DNA from: Nitrospira sp.
Lineage (GTDB): Bacteria > Nitrospirota > Nitrospiria > Nitrospirales > Nitrospiraceae
NCBI GenBank assembly: GCA_015904075.1
Contig: JABMDH010000063.1
Location: 1 to 6,300, forward strand
DNA length: 6,300 nucleotides
Reading direction: 5' to 3'
Shown piece by piece: positions 1-6,267 of this stretch. Under the pieces are notes generated by a model. The model searched no databases, was not told where the DNA came from, and saw only the letters and a list, made by a program, of their open reading frames with translations. Both the position numbers and the translations under genes were made by a program. The number at the start of each line of letters is the position of its first letter. Within the stretch, counting starts at the first letter, position 1.

Positions 1-851
1 ACAAAAAACTCGATCATCACGCGATTGAGATTGGGCCAGTCTCGATGACTGCCGGCTCCCTCACAGTAGAGGGTCACGCCACCCGATGCACATCCTTGAT
101 ACGCCACACACCCGCCGTCCACCTTCTTTGTCTTCGCCCCGTCGCAACCGTTACAGGCGGCCCACCAAGCTGCCGTTTGAGCGCCCCAACCGGGAAAGAG
201 ACTGTCATTCGCACCGTGCATCACCATGACCGGGATAGGCGCCGGACACTGATAGGCCTCCAAGTCCTTGCCCCTCCATCCGGCAGCGGATGGTGCAATC
301 GCAGCCGGTATCTTCTTCGTCTTATCAAACACAGCCAGCGCCAGTGAGGCCGTACCACCATCCGAGTGGCCGGTCACGAATACCCTCTTCTCATCAATGC
401 ACCACTTCTTTGCGACCAAACCGGAAATGGTTCCCAGCTGTTCGATTGCGGGAATCCCGAGTGGCCGATGATCGGCATAGACAATCACAAATCCAGAAGC
501 CGTGGCCGTCGGAGTAAGACCCGTCATACGCTCAGACGCCAGGCCGCTCTGGCCAGCTGCAGCATAGACTATCAACAGAGGATGCGCGATGCTCACATCA
601 TAATTCGAGGGTGTCCGCACCTGATAGCGAAGACCATCCGCCGAAGCTTCGCCATCACTTGCGCCGGCCCGACCGATTCGCGTGCCCGTCTCACATCGGG
701 CCGATACCGGAGCACTCGAATAGGCATAGGTTTCTAATTGCGGCGGCGCGCTATTCTCAGTACAGGCAGTGACTAGGAAGGAAAGACTGATACAGCCAAC
801 GATCTGCAGTGCGAGTGACACACGGCGGACGGCCCGGCATTTCAAACCCAT
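1..851 (-). CDS. Secreted lipoprotein esterase, PHB depolymerase/feruloyl esterase-like (3' end outside window)
   Basis: An uninterrupted frame of 283 codons runs from an ATG at 851-849 off the left edge, so the C-terminus is missing. Residues 1-30 form a lipoprotein signal: basic start (Lys4, Arg6, Arg9, Arg10), hydrophobic stretch, and lipobox LVTAC with Cys30 as the lipidated residue. The rest reads as an alpha/beta hydrolase of the LpqC-like polyhydroxybutyrate depolymerase/feruloyl esterase type. It has an oxyanion-region YAAAGQSG near 96-103, nucleophile elbow GHSDG with Ser163, an acid in HGAND (Asp216) and a histidine in GSHRDWP (His269). Cysteines 53, 151, 202, 233, 236, 248, 254 and 263 suggest disulphides in an exported protein, as is common in the family. 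It probably hydrolyses an ester outside the inner membrane; the substrate cannot be read from sequence. No strong Shine-Dalgarno precedes the ATG. It lies beyond a palindromic repeat from pgsA and may be a separate unit. The fold is fairly sure, the substrate open. Confidence 0.82.
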   Translation of the reverse strand, partial: MGLKCRAVRRVSLALQIVGCISLSFLVTACTENSAPPQLETYAYSSAPVSARCETGTRIGRAGASDGEASADGLRYQVRTPSNYDVSIAHPLLIVYAAAGQSGLASERMTGLTPTATASGFVIVYADHRPLGIPAIEQLGTISGLVAKKWCIDEKRVFVTGHSDGGTASLALAVFDKTKKIPAAIAPSAAGWRGKDLEAYQCPAPIPVMVMHGANDSLFPGWGAQTAAWWAACNGCDGAKTKKVDGGCVAYQGCASGGVTLYCEGAGSHRDWPNLNRVMIEFF

Positions 852-918
852 GTCAGGCCCGCCCTGGTGACAGTCAATGACAGAAAGAGTTGATAGAGGA
901 GTCTGTTCCAACGTACTA

Positions 919-1042
919 CAGGATGTTCAAACTAGACATCCAGCGAGGCCGCAGCGAGTGAAGGGCCGAGGCATACCCTCTGGGGTATGTTGAGGGTCTG
1001 AACGATGCGAGAACAAAGCTGGGGTCTAGTTTGAACATCCTG
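919..1042. repeat. Palindromic interspersed element, copy 1 (MITE/REP-like)
   Basis: The ends are a perfect inverted repeat. The 17-mer aggatgttcaaactaga at 920-936 is the reverse complement of 1025-1041, and c919/g1042 extends it to 18 bp. Inside, cagc (941-944) pairs with gctg (1018-1021) after a small internal loop. A central hairpin lies at 972-989. The same core, with different arms, recurs at 3492-3618. On the minus strand the element starts one base after the pgsA TAG. It has no coding capacity, so it is either a non-autonomous mobile repeat or an RNA-level processing, stability or termination element. Confidence 0.85.
972..989. other. Core hairpin of palindromic element copy 1
   Basis: A 7-bp stem, cataccc with gggtatg, closes a tctg loop. 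The matching hairpin in copy 2 (3547-3564) has the same loop and differs only at one pair: A973-T988 here is G3548-C3563 there. That keeps the pairing. There is no T-run beside it, so it does not look like an intrinsic terminator by itself. Confidence 0.75.
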
Positions 1043-1043
1043 A

Positions 1044-1640
1044 CTACAGCCCTTTGGCGACCACCTGCTTCCAAAAACTCCAGACATACTGTCCGCCGGA
1101 AATGTATCCCAGAACCAAAGACAGATACAGCGTCCCCGTGCCTGCCAGATGCAGATTGCCGAGTGCTGCTAACTCCGTCCCTTCCAGAATCAGCAGGACG
1201 ATGGCGACGACCTGCAAGGCCATCTTGTACTTGCCCGTAACCTCCGCTGCGATGATCAGACGTTCACCGGCGGCAATGGCACGGATGCCGGTTACAGCCA
1301 GTTCCCGCGCAATGATGAGCAATGCCACCACGGCACTGACACGGTCGATGTTGACGAGGAGGATCAACGCCGACAACACCAGCAGCTTATCGGCAATCGG
1401 GTCGAGTAATTTTCCGAGCTTCGTCACCTGACCGGTGCGGCGGGCAATGTATCCGTCCAGCAAATCCGTCACGGCGGCGACAGCAAATATGACGGCGGCG
1501 AGCAACGATCGATCCTGCGTTGGCGAAAGAAAGATCACGACGAAGACCGGAATCAAGAGAATCCGGACGAGCGTCAGAAAATTCGGCAGATTCAGCGAAT
1601 CCTGCCCGATTTCTTTCCAGGTTTCCAACACGCGATTCAT
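1044..1640 (-). CDS. pgsA: CDP-diacylglycerol--glycerol-3-phosphate 3-phosphatidyltransferase
   Basis: This 198-residue integral membrane enzyme transfers the phosphatidyl group from CDP-diacylglycerol to glycerol-3-phosphate, giving phosphatidylglycerophosphate, the committed step to phosphatidylglycerol and cardiolipin. The complete CDP-alcohol phosphotransferase signature is visible: Asp59, Asp62-Gly63, Ala66-Arg67, Gly76, Asp80 and Asp84 (DLLDGYIARR, then GKLLDPIAD). These acidic residues bind the catalytic metals in the family. Hydrophobic segments near 22-38, 46-60, 86-112, 140-160 and 168-185 match the usual multi-span topology. The N-terminal LPNFLTLVRILLIP is typical of PgsA rather than phosphatidylserine synthase. 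The ATG at 1640 is 2 nt after the original kdsD TAA and has only a weak purine-rich stretch upstream, so translation was probably coupled to kdsD. The stop is followed at once by palindromic element copy 1. The length is close to the family norm of about 180-200. Confidence 0.95.
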   Translation of the reverse strand: MNRVLETWKEIGQDSLNLPNFLTLVRILLIPVFVVIFLSPTQDRSLLAAVIFAVAAVTDLLDGYIARRTGQVTKLGKLLDPIADKLLVLSALILLVNIDRVSAVVALLIIARELAVTGIRAIAAGERLIIAAEVTGKYKMALQVVAIVLLILEGTELAALGNLHLAGTGTLYLSLVLGYISGGQYVWSFWKQVVAKGL

Positions 1641-1642
1641 CG

Positions 1643-1777
1643 TTAGACAATTCCCGTCTTCAGCAAATCGTGCAGATGGACGACCCCTCGAATTTCCCGA
1701 TCGCCTTCAGTCACCACGAGCGTCGTGATCGAAAAACGCTCCATCATTTCCACTGCTTTGGCGGCCAAATCCTCAGG
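1643..1777 (-). pseudogene. kdsD: Displaced in-frame 3' end of kdsD (most of second CBS domain)
   Basis: After the TGA at 1780-1778 the kdsD frame stays open for 44 codons, from PEDLAAKAVEMMER to GVVHLHDLLKTGIV, and ends in TAA at 1645-1643. These residues look like the ordinary end of KdsD/KpsF proteins: a second CBS domain finishing in a VHLHDLL-type motif. There is no frameshift and no sign of decay. The terminal TAA keeps its 2-nt spacing to pgsA. As written, the segment would only be translated by stop readthrough or internal restart, for example at the ATGATG of 1747-1742, which has no clear ribosome site. A single base change removed it, so it is either a recent nonsense mutation or an error in the sequence. 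Confidence 0.85.
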
Positions 1778-2671
1778 TCAGATGGTTTTGGGATCCCGTG
1801 AGGCGAGTTCCCCGGCCGTCGCACTCACCAAATCCGTTCCTCGTTGGATAAAGCGCCGTAAATCGCCGTCTGTGATCACGCCGACTAGCGCGTCACCCTG
1901 ATCGACGACAATCGTCATGCCAAGCTTCTTGGCCGTCATTTCGAGCATCGCCGCCATACCCCCGACAGAGTGCTGGACAATCGGAATTTCCGGTCCGGCA
2001 TGCATCACATCTTTCACCTTCACCAGCAACCGGCGTCCCAGCGTGCCGCCCGGATGGAACCGCGCAAAGTCCTCTTCTTTGAATCCACGCTTCTGCAACA
2101 AGGCCACCGCCAGCGCATCGCCCAGCGCCAGCGTTGCTGTGGTGCTTGCAGTCGGCGCCAACCCCATCGGACAGGCCTCTTCCTCCACCGACACATCCAG
2201 GACGACATCGCAGTGTTTCGCCAAGGTGGAATCCATCCGTCCTGTGAGGCCGATCACCGGGATACTCATACGTTCCACGTAGGGAAGCAATTGGAGCAAC
2301 TCCTGCGTCTCGCCGCTGTTGGAAATCGCGATCAAGGCATCGCGGCGGGCCAGCATGCCGAGGTCCCCATGCACGCCTTCGGCGGGATGAAGAAAAAACG
2401 ACGAGGTGCCGGTGCTGGCCAACGTGGCGGCAATCTTCTGACCGATCAAACCGGACTTGCCCATGCCTGACACGACGACCTTCCCTTTGCAGCGAGCCAG
2501 CAGGTCCACGGCCTTCGCGAAAGTCGCGTCCAACCGGCCCATCAAGGTCTGGACGGCGCGGGCTTCGATTGCCAGCACACGCCTCCCTTCGTCAAGGCTC
2601 TCCTGGCCTTTGACAGACTTGCCAGCCGGTTGAGCAGCCGGCGTTACAATTTCAGTTTTGTCGCGTCGCAT
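1778..2671 (-). CDS. kdsD: D-arabinose-5-phosphate isomerase (KdsD/KpsF family), truncated by in-frame TGA
   Basis: It interconverts ribulose-5-phosphate and arabinose-5-phosphate, the entry substrate for Kdo. The SIS isomerase domain spans about 55-195. It carries GMGKSGLIG (69-77, Lys72), [12 protein letters not shown] (95-106), the phosphate-binding SNSGE (117-121), [12 protein letters not shown] (163-174) and FHPGG with His206. These match the lysine, glutamates and histidine known to matter in E. coli KdsD. A first CBS domain follows at about 222-275 (ending [13 protein letters not shown]). The second starts near 283 and is cut after DPKTI at residue 297. With the lost tail the product would have about 342 codons, against 328 residues in E. 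coli. Homology begins at GRRVLAIE (30-36). The ATG at 2671 overlaps the kdsA end by 28 bp, and no better ATG lies closer. The SIS core is complete, and isomerases without CBS domains exist, so the truncated enzyme could still be active but lack CBS control. Confidence 0.9.
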   Translation of the reverse strand: MRRDKTEIVTPAAQPAGKSVKGQESLDEGRRVLAIEARAVQTLMGRLDATFAKAVDLLARCKGKVVVSGMGKSGLIGQKIAATLASTGTSSFFLHPAEGVHGDLGMLARRDALIAISNSGETQELLQLLPYVERMSIPVIGLTGRMDSTLAKHCDVVLDVSVEEEACPMGLAPTASTTATLALGDALAVALLQKRGFKEEDFARFHPGGTLGRRLLVKVKDVMHAGPEIPIVQHSVGGMAAMLEMTAKKLGMTIVVDQGDALVGVITDGDLRRFIQRGTDLVSATAGELASRDPKTI

Positions 2672-3471
2672 ATGCGCAAGACCCGTTCCAATAGTGATTT
2701 CAATTGATGCAACGGTACCATGTTCGGTCCGTCCGACAAAGCCTCATCCGGATTCGGATGCACTTCCATGAAAAAGCCATCGACACCGGCACCGGCCGCA
2801 GCGCAGGCCAACGGCTCAACAAACTCACGTTGGCCGCTGGATTTCGTGCCTCCCCCGCCGGGCAACTGGACACTATGGGTCGCATCGAACACCACGGGAT
2901 AGCCGAAACTCCGCATGATGGGAAAAGACCGCATATCCACGACCAAATTGTTATAGCCGAACGAGGAGCCTCGCTCCGTCAGGAGAATACGCCGGCTGCC
3001 GCACTCCTCCACCTTCTTGACCGCATTCCCCATTTCGATCGGAGATAGAAATTGACCTTTTTTCACATTCACAATTTTTCCAGTATTCGCAGCCGCAATC
3101 AGCAAATCCGTCTGCCGGCACAGGAAGGCGGGAATCTGAAGTACATCGACGACCTTTCCAGCCTCAGTCGCCTGTTCTTCCGTATGAACATCGGTCAAGA
3201 CCGGACAGCCCACATGATCCCGTACCTTCTTGAGGATCGTCATCCCCTCCTCGATGCCGGGACCGCGAAAGGACTTGATCGACGTTCGGTTGGCCTTGTC
3301 GAATGAAGACTTGAAGATATAGGGGATCCCGAGAGATTTCGTGATTTCGGCGATGCGGCCCGCCGTCTCCATCACAAGTTGCTCACTCTCGATGACACAA
3401 GGCACCGAGATCAGAAATGGCGGCTGCCCCTGGCCGGCTTTGAAGGAACCGATATCAACAAGATGCGCCAT
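2644..3471 (-). CDS. kdsA: 3-deoxy-8-phosphooctulonate (Kdo-8-P) synthase, metal-dependent type
   Basis: This 275-residue cytosolic aldolase condenses phosphoenolpyruvate with arabinose-5-phosphate to Kdo-8-phosphate. The sequence has the class markers [13 protein letters not shown] (53-65), SFRGPG (67-72), [12 protein letters not shown] (113-124), [10 protein letters not shown] (135-144), [11 protein letters not shown] (172-182) and the LPGG loop (203-206). Cys25 in PCVIES, His199 in DATHS, Glu236 in FFMEVH and Asp247 in LSDGPN correspond to the four metal ligands of the Aquifex enzyme. E. coli has asparagine at the cysteine position, so this is the metal-dependent class. I chose the ATG at 3471. 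A longer in-frame GTG at 3504 lies inside a palindromic repeat arm, and the duplicated head at 3670 preserves the same ATG and first six codons. No good Shine-Dalgarno is seen; a distant GAGACGAG lies upstream. The 3' end overlaps kdsD by 28 bp. Confidence 0.93.
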   Translation of the reverse strand: MAHLVDIGSFKAGQGQPPFLISVPCVIESEQLVMETAGRIAEITKSLGIPYIFKSSFDKANRTSIKSFRGPGIEEGMTILKKVRDHVGCPVLTDVHTEEQATEAGKVVDVLQIPAFLCRQTDLLIAAANTGKIVNVKKGQFLSPIEMGNAVKKVEECGSRRILLTERGSSFGYNNLVVDMRSFPIMRSFGYPVVFDATHSVQLPGGGGTKSSGQREFVEPLACAAAGAGVDGFFMEVHPNPDEALSDGPNMVPLHQLKSLLERVLRICDATKLKL

Positions 3472-3491
3472 AGTTTTCAGACTCGTCTCAT

Positions 3492-3618
3492 GCGAGATGC
3501 TCACACCGACTTTTCAACAAGGCCGTAGCCAAACCGAAACCGGAGGCGTACCCTCTGGGGTACGTTGAGGATTTCGATGAGTCGAGAACGCCGTTGAAAG
3601 TCGGTTTCAGCATCTCGC
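3492..3618. repeat. Palindromic interspersed element, copy 2
   Basis: It is a long inverted repeat. gcgagatgct (3492-3501) pairs with agcatctcgc (3609-3618). After a 3-nt internal loop, accgacttttcaac (3505-3518) pairs with gttgaaagtcggt (3593-3605), with one bulged t. The core hairpin cgtaccc-tctg-gggtacg lies at 3547-3564. The core and its flanks (gaggc before, gttgagg after) match copy 1, while the arms are unrelated in sequence to those of copy 1. On the minus strand it starts one base after the TGA of the duplicated pyrG tail and ends 20 nt before the kdsA ATG. It could therefore affect kdsA translation or transcript processing. Confidence 0.85.
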
Positions 3619-3653
3619 TTCACTGGCCCAGTTTTTTCCGCAAAGCCGCGCCA
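3583..3653. repeat. Direct repeat, left copy (second pyrG tail plus element arm)
   Basis: It matches 3770-3840 at 67 of 71 positions, offset 187. The first 38 bp (3583-3620) are identical to the partner; this part is the palindrome arm plus the first base of the TGA. The four differences (3626, 3629, 3644, 3650) all lie in the part encoding the pyrG C-terminus, each at a third codon position. Confidence 0.9.
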
Positions 3654-3670
3654 TCGACAAGCTGCGCCAT
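3620..3670 (-). pseudogene. Chimeric kdsA-head/pyrG-tail remnant, 16 codons
   Basis: An ATG at 3670 opens a frame reading MAQLVD, equivalent to the real KdsA start MAHLVD. It passes directly in frame into [10 protein letters not shown] and a TGA, which is exactly the end of the real PyrG. The join falls between 3653 and 3652. The 20 bp at 3653-3672 match the real kdsA start region (3454-3473) at 18 positions. It is a product of duplication of the pyrG-kdsA junction and probably not a functional gene. It does carry a start codon, and the leader before it resembles that of kdsA, so a 16-residue peptide could be made. Confidence 0.8.
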
Positions 3671-3688
3671 AGTGTCAGATTCACTCAT

Positions 3689-3805
3689 GTGAGAGGCTCA
3701 AACCGGCCGTGCGTTCTCACCCGCCAGACCCTGAGGGCGCCGGGACGCCCTCTTGTCCCAAACCAAGGCCGAGAACGCCGTTGAAAGTCGGTTTCAGCAT
3801 CTCGC
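3689..3805. repeat. Palindromic interspersed element, copy 3 (divergent core)
   Basis: The outer arms gtgagaggctcaaaccg (3689-3705) and cggtttcagcatctcgc (3789-3805) pair at 14 of 17 positions. An inner perfect 8-bp pair is gcgttctc (3711-3718) with gagaacgc (3771-3778). The centre carries a different hairpin, gagggcg-ccggga-cgccctc (3733-3752), in place of the gtaccc-tctg-gggtac core of copies 1 and 2. The right side is identical to copy 2. On the minus strand it begins one base after the true pyrG stop. No T-run follows the hairpin. Confidence 0.7.
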
Positions 3806-3840
3806 TTCACTGTCCTAGTTTTTTCCGCAACGCCGCTCCA
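3770..3840. repeat. Direct repeat, right copy (true pyrG tail plus element arm)
   Basis: This is the partner of 3583-3653. It contains the genuine last ten pyrG codons and TGA (3839-3807), then the arm of palindromic element copy 3. Identity with the other copy stops abruptly at 3840/3841, where this copy continues into pyrG and the other switches to kdsA-like sequence. Confidence 0.9.
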
Positions 3841-5408
3841 ATAAATCCACTGAACAGCGAATGCGGGTGATGCGGACGGGAACGATATTCCGGATGGAAC
3901 TGGGTGCCCAAGAACCAGGGATGATCCTTGAGTTCGACAATTTCGACCAACCGTCCGTCAGGGGAGAGCCCGGAGAGCACTAACCCTTTTGCCGCCAGCT
4001 GTTCGCGATAGGCATTGTTGAATTCGTAGCGATGCCGGTGGCGTTCGCGGACTTCGGCGACCCCATACATCTTCTGCGCAAGCGAGCCCTCGGCAAGCCG
4101 GCACAGATAGGACCCCAGACGCATTGTGCCGCCTTTGTCGTTGACGCCTTGCTGATCCGACATCAACTGGATGACCGGATGGAGCGACTGCTCGTCAAAC
4201 TCGGCACTATTGGCTCCGGTCAATCCCGCGACGTTGCGCGCAAACTCAATCACCGCACACTGCATGCCTAAACAGAGGCCAAGAAACGGAACCTGCCGCT
4301 CCCGCGCATATCGAATCGTGGCAATTTTCCCCTCGATACCCCGCGCGCCGAACCCGCCGGGAATCAAGATCCCGTCAGCCTCACGCAGAATCCGCTCAGT
4401 GCCCTGCCGTTCGACATCCTCGGACTCGATCCAACTGATATTGACCTTCGTTTCGTGATCAAGTCCTCCGTGGACCAGCGCCTCTCCGAGACTCTTGTAA
4501 CACTCCTTCAGCCCGGCGTACTTCCCCACCAGCGCCACAGAAATTTCATGCTTGGGCCGCTTGATTTTCTGCACCATCGCGTCCCACTCGCGCAAATTCG
4601 GCTGTCCGGTTTTCAGATCCAGCTGCCGGATGATCAGTTCATCCAACCCTTCCTTTCTGAAAACGATCGGCACTTCATAAATCGTATCGACATCCTTGGC
4701 GGTGATGACGGCATCCTTCTCCACATTGCAGAACATGGCGATCTTGCCCTTGAGTTCGGGGGGCAGATAGCGATCCGTACGGCACAAGAGAATATTCGGC
4801 TGGATGCCGATCTCGCGCAGCTTGTTCACCGAATGTTGCGTCGGTTTAGTCTTCAATTCTCCGGCGGCGCCGATGTACGGCACCAGTGTCAGATGGACGT
4901 ACAGCACATTGTCACGCCCGACGTCATAGGGCATCTGCCTGATGGCTTCAAGGAAGGGCAGACTTTCAATGTCGCCCACCGTACCGCCGATCTCGACGAT
5001 CGTGACATCCATGCCCTTGGAAATGCGCATGATCGCCTGTTTGATCTCGTCCGTCACATGGGGCACCACTTGGACCGTTCCCCCAAGATAATCCCCACGC
5101 CGTTCTTTGGTAATGACGGAATGGTAGATCCGGCCGGTCGTATAATTGCTTTCCTTCGTCAACGACAGTGTGGTGAACCGCTCATAATGTCCCAAGTCCA
5201 GGTCGGTCTCAGCACCGTCATCCGTCACGTAGACTTCACCGTGCTGATACGGATTCATCGTGCCGGGATCCACATTGATATAGGGATCCAGCTTCAAAAA
5301 CGTGATCTTCAAACCCCGGCTCTCGAGAAGATTCCCGATCGATGCCGAAGCCAACCCCTTGCCCAGTGATGAGACGACTCCACCCGTGACAAAAATAAAT
5401 TTGCTCAT
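3807..5408 (-). CDS. pyrG: CTP synthase (glutamine-hydrolysing)
   Basis: This 533-residue cytosolic enzyme aminates UTP to CTP using ATP and glutamine. The N-terminal amidoligase domain (about 1-270) has [13 protein letters not shown] (6-18), a phosphate-binding loop, [13 protein letters not shown] (41-53), [23 protein letters not shown] (56-78) and [11 protein letters not shown] (139-149). The class I glutamine amidotransferase domain (about 290-530) has IPGGFG (349-354), nucleophile Cys379 in GLCLGM, and His505/Glu507 in FHPEY, which complete the catalytic triad. E. coli PyrG is 545 residues. The frame is open 48 codons further upstream, but homology starts at [10 protein letters not shown]. 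The ATG at 5408 has a strong GGGAGG five bases upstream, and the longer frame would overlap kdsB. The gap to kdsB is 49 nt. It supplies the CTP used by KdsB and, through CDP-diacylglycerol, by PgsA. The last ten codons are duplicated downstream. Confidence 0.97.
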   Translation of the reverse strand: MSKFIFVTGGVVSSLGKGLASASIGNLLESRGLKITFLKLDPYINVDPGTMNPYQHGEVYVTDDGAETDLDLGHYERFTTLSLTKESNYTTGRIYHSVITKERRGDYLGGTVQVVPHVTDEIKQAIMRISKGMDVTIVEIGGTVGDIESLPFLEAIRQMPYDVGRDNVLYVHLTLVPYIGAAGELKTKPTQHSVNKLREIGIQPNILLCRTDRYLPPELKGKIAMFCNVEKDAVITAKDVDTIYEVPIVFRKEGLDELIIRQLDLKTGQPNLREWDAMVQKIKRPKHEISVALVGKYAGLKECYKSLGEALVHGGLDHETKVNISWIESEDVERQGTERILREADGILIPGGFGARGIEGKIATIRYARERQVPFLGLCLGMQCAVIEFARNVAGLTGANSAEFDEQSLHPVIQLMSDQQGVNDKGGTMRLGSYLCRLAEGSLAQKMYGVAEVRERHRHRYEFNNAYREQLAAKGLVLSGLSPDGRLVEIVELKDHPWFLGTQFHPEYRSRPHHPHSLFSGFIGAALRKKLGQ

Positions 5409-5413
5409 GGCTG

Positions 5414-5419
5414 CCTCCC
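5414..5419 (-). promoter_or_regulatory. Ribosome binding site of pyrG
   Basis: On the minus strand GGGAGG is followed by CAGCC and then ATG (5408). It is the best Shine-Dalgarno match at any start in the window and decides the pyrG start against the longer in-frame extension. Confidence 0.8.
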
Positions 5420-5457
5420 GTGCCGGAGCTCTGACCACTCTGATTCGCATCGTGTCC

Positions 5458-6267
5458 TCATCGGCTCGACACAACCCCTTTGAACCCCATGAATCCCACC
5501 TCGCGCTTGACGACCTCGAACTGCTGCAACTTCTCGGCGACAAGCGGCACATCTTCCGGCTGATCGACTCTCAGCGACGCATGCCTTGTTTCCCACACTC
5601 TGATGCGAATGCCATGTTCCAATCCACGGAGTTGTTCCAGCTTTTCGGCGTCTTCCAAGATACCGGTCGGCAGGGCTGCAAACTTCAGCAATGTCTCTTT
5701 CGTATAGATATAGAGCCCCAGATGGACATAGTGCAGTCCGCCGACGACCCGGCGGTCGGGATCGTCACGCACCAGCGGAATCGGCGCTCGCGAGAAATAG
5801 AGCGCGTACCCTTGGGAATCGGTCACCACTTTGACCACGGCCGGATTATGCAGATCCTCCGTCGTATCCAGCATCCGCTTCAGCGTCCCCATTTCAGCGC
5901 CGCTTTGAATGAAGGGCTCGATGAGATCCTCCAGCAACCTCGGATTCATGGGAATTTCATCACCCTGCAGATCCACGAACACGTCACCCACAAACATGCG
6001 CGCCACTGCCGCGACACGGTCCGTGCCGGTCCGATAGTTTCCAGTCACCATGACGGCACGTCCGCCGAACTGCTCGACCGCCTGCTTGATGCGGTCGTCG
6101 TCGGTCGCCACCAATACGTCCGACACAGCCCGGCACGCCAGAGCCCGTTCATAGACATGTTGGATCATCGGCTTGCCGTTGAGCTTAACCAACGGCTTCC
6201 CTGGAAATCGGGATGATCCATAGCGCGCCGGAATGACGACAACGACAGAACGCGAGGGACTACTCAT
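5458..6267 (-). CDS. kdsB: 3-deoxy-manno-octulosonate cytidylyltransferase (CMP-Kdo synthetase)
   Basis: This 269-residue cytosolic enzyme couples Kdo to CTP, giving CMP-Kdo and pyrophosphate, the activated sugar for the lipid A-Kdo transferase. The nucleotidyltransferase start [19 protein letters not shown] spans 8-26. GTDR (81-84) belongs to the substrate loop, usually preceded by HPS but here by NYRT. LQGDE (100-104) carries the acidic metal ligand Asp103. SRAPIP (159-164), [11 protein letters not shown] (204-214) and VDQPEDV (234-240, the second metal-binding region) complete the family pattern. E. coli KdsB is 248 residues; the extra length here is mostly at the C-terminus (about 250-269). 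The ATG at 6267 lies inside the end of an upstream frame (overlap 8 bp), which suggests translational coupling. CTP comes from the next gene, pyrG. The assignment is firm; the altered substrate loop is a small departure. Confidence 0.95.
   Translation of the reverse strand: MSSPSRSVVVVIPARYGSSRFPGKPLVKLNGKPMIQHVYERALACRAVSDVLVATDDDRIKQAVEQFGGRAVMVTGNYRTGTDRVAAVARMFVGDVFVDLQGDEIPMNPRLLEDLIEPFIQSGAEMGTLKRMLDTTEDLHNPAVVKVVTDSQGYALYFSRAPIPLVRDDPDRRVVGGLHYVHLGLYIYTKETLLKFAALPTGILEDAEKLEQLRGLEHGIRIRVWETRHASLRVDQPEDVPLVAEKLQQFEVVKREVGFMGFKGVVSSR

Noticed and set aside
45..737. Several short plus-strand reading frames at the left edge
   Set aside because: They are shadows of the minus-strand esterase, which has a full set of catalytic motifs and a lipoprotein signal.
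1778..1780. TGA of kdsD as a selenocysteine codon
   Set aside because: The position is in a linker of the CBS pair and not a redox or catalytic site, and I see no convincing hairpin with a bulged loop just downstream; a point mutation or error is simpler.
3472..3504. GTG start 11 codons upstream for kdsA
   Set aside because: The GTG falls in the arm loop of a palindromic repeat and has no ribosome site; the ATG at 3471 is also conserved in the duplicated head.
3733..3752. gagggcg/cgccctc hairpin as an intrinsic terminator of pyrG
   Set aside because: The stem is only 7 bp and no run of T follows on the minus strand; it is better seen as the core of a palindromic element.
3454..3840. CRISPR-like array in the repeated pyrG-kdsA spacer
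   Set aside because: There are only two units, they contain gene ends, they diverge internally, and there is no regular repeat-spacer alternation.
4455..5369. 304-codon plus-strand reading frame opposite pyrG
   Set aside because: It lies entirely antisense to a well-conserved pyrG, has no recognisable motif and reflects the base composition of the opposite strand.
5409..5552. 48-codon N-terminal extension of pyrG
   Set aside because: It overlaps kdsB, has serine/arginine-rich low-quality sequence, and the MSKF start has a strong Shine-Dalgarno and matches where PyrG homology begins.
5302..6216. 304-codon plus-strand reading frame opposite kdsB
   Set aside because: It is antisense to kdsB and the pyrG start, has histidine- and arginine-rich non-protein-like composition, and resembles no family.
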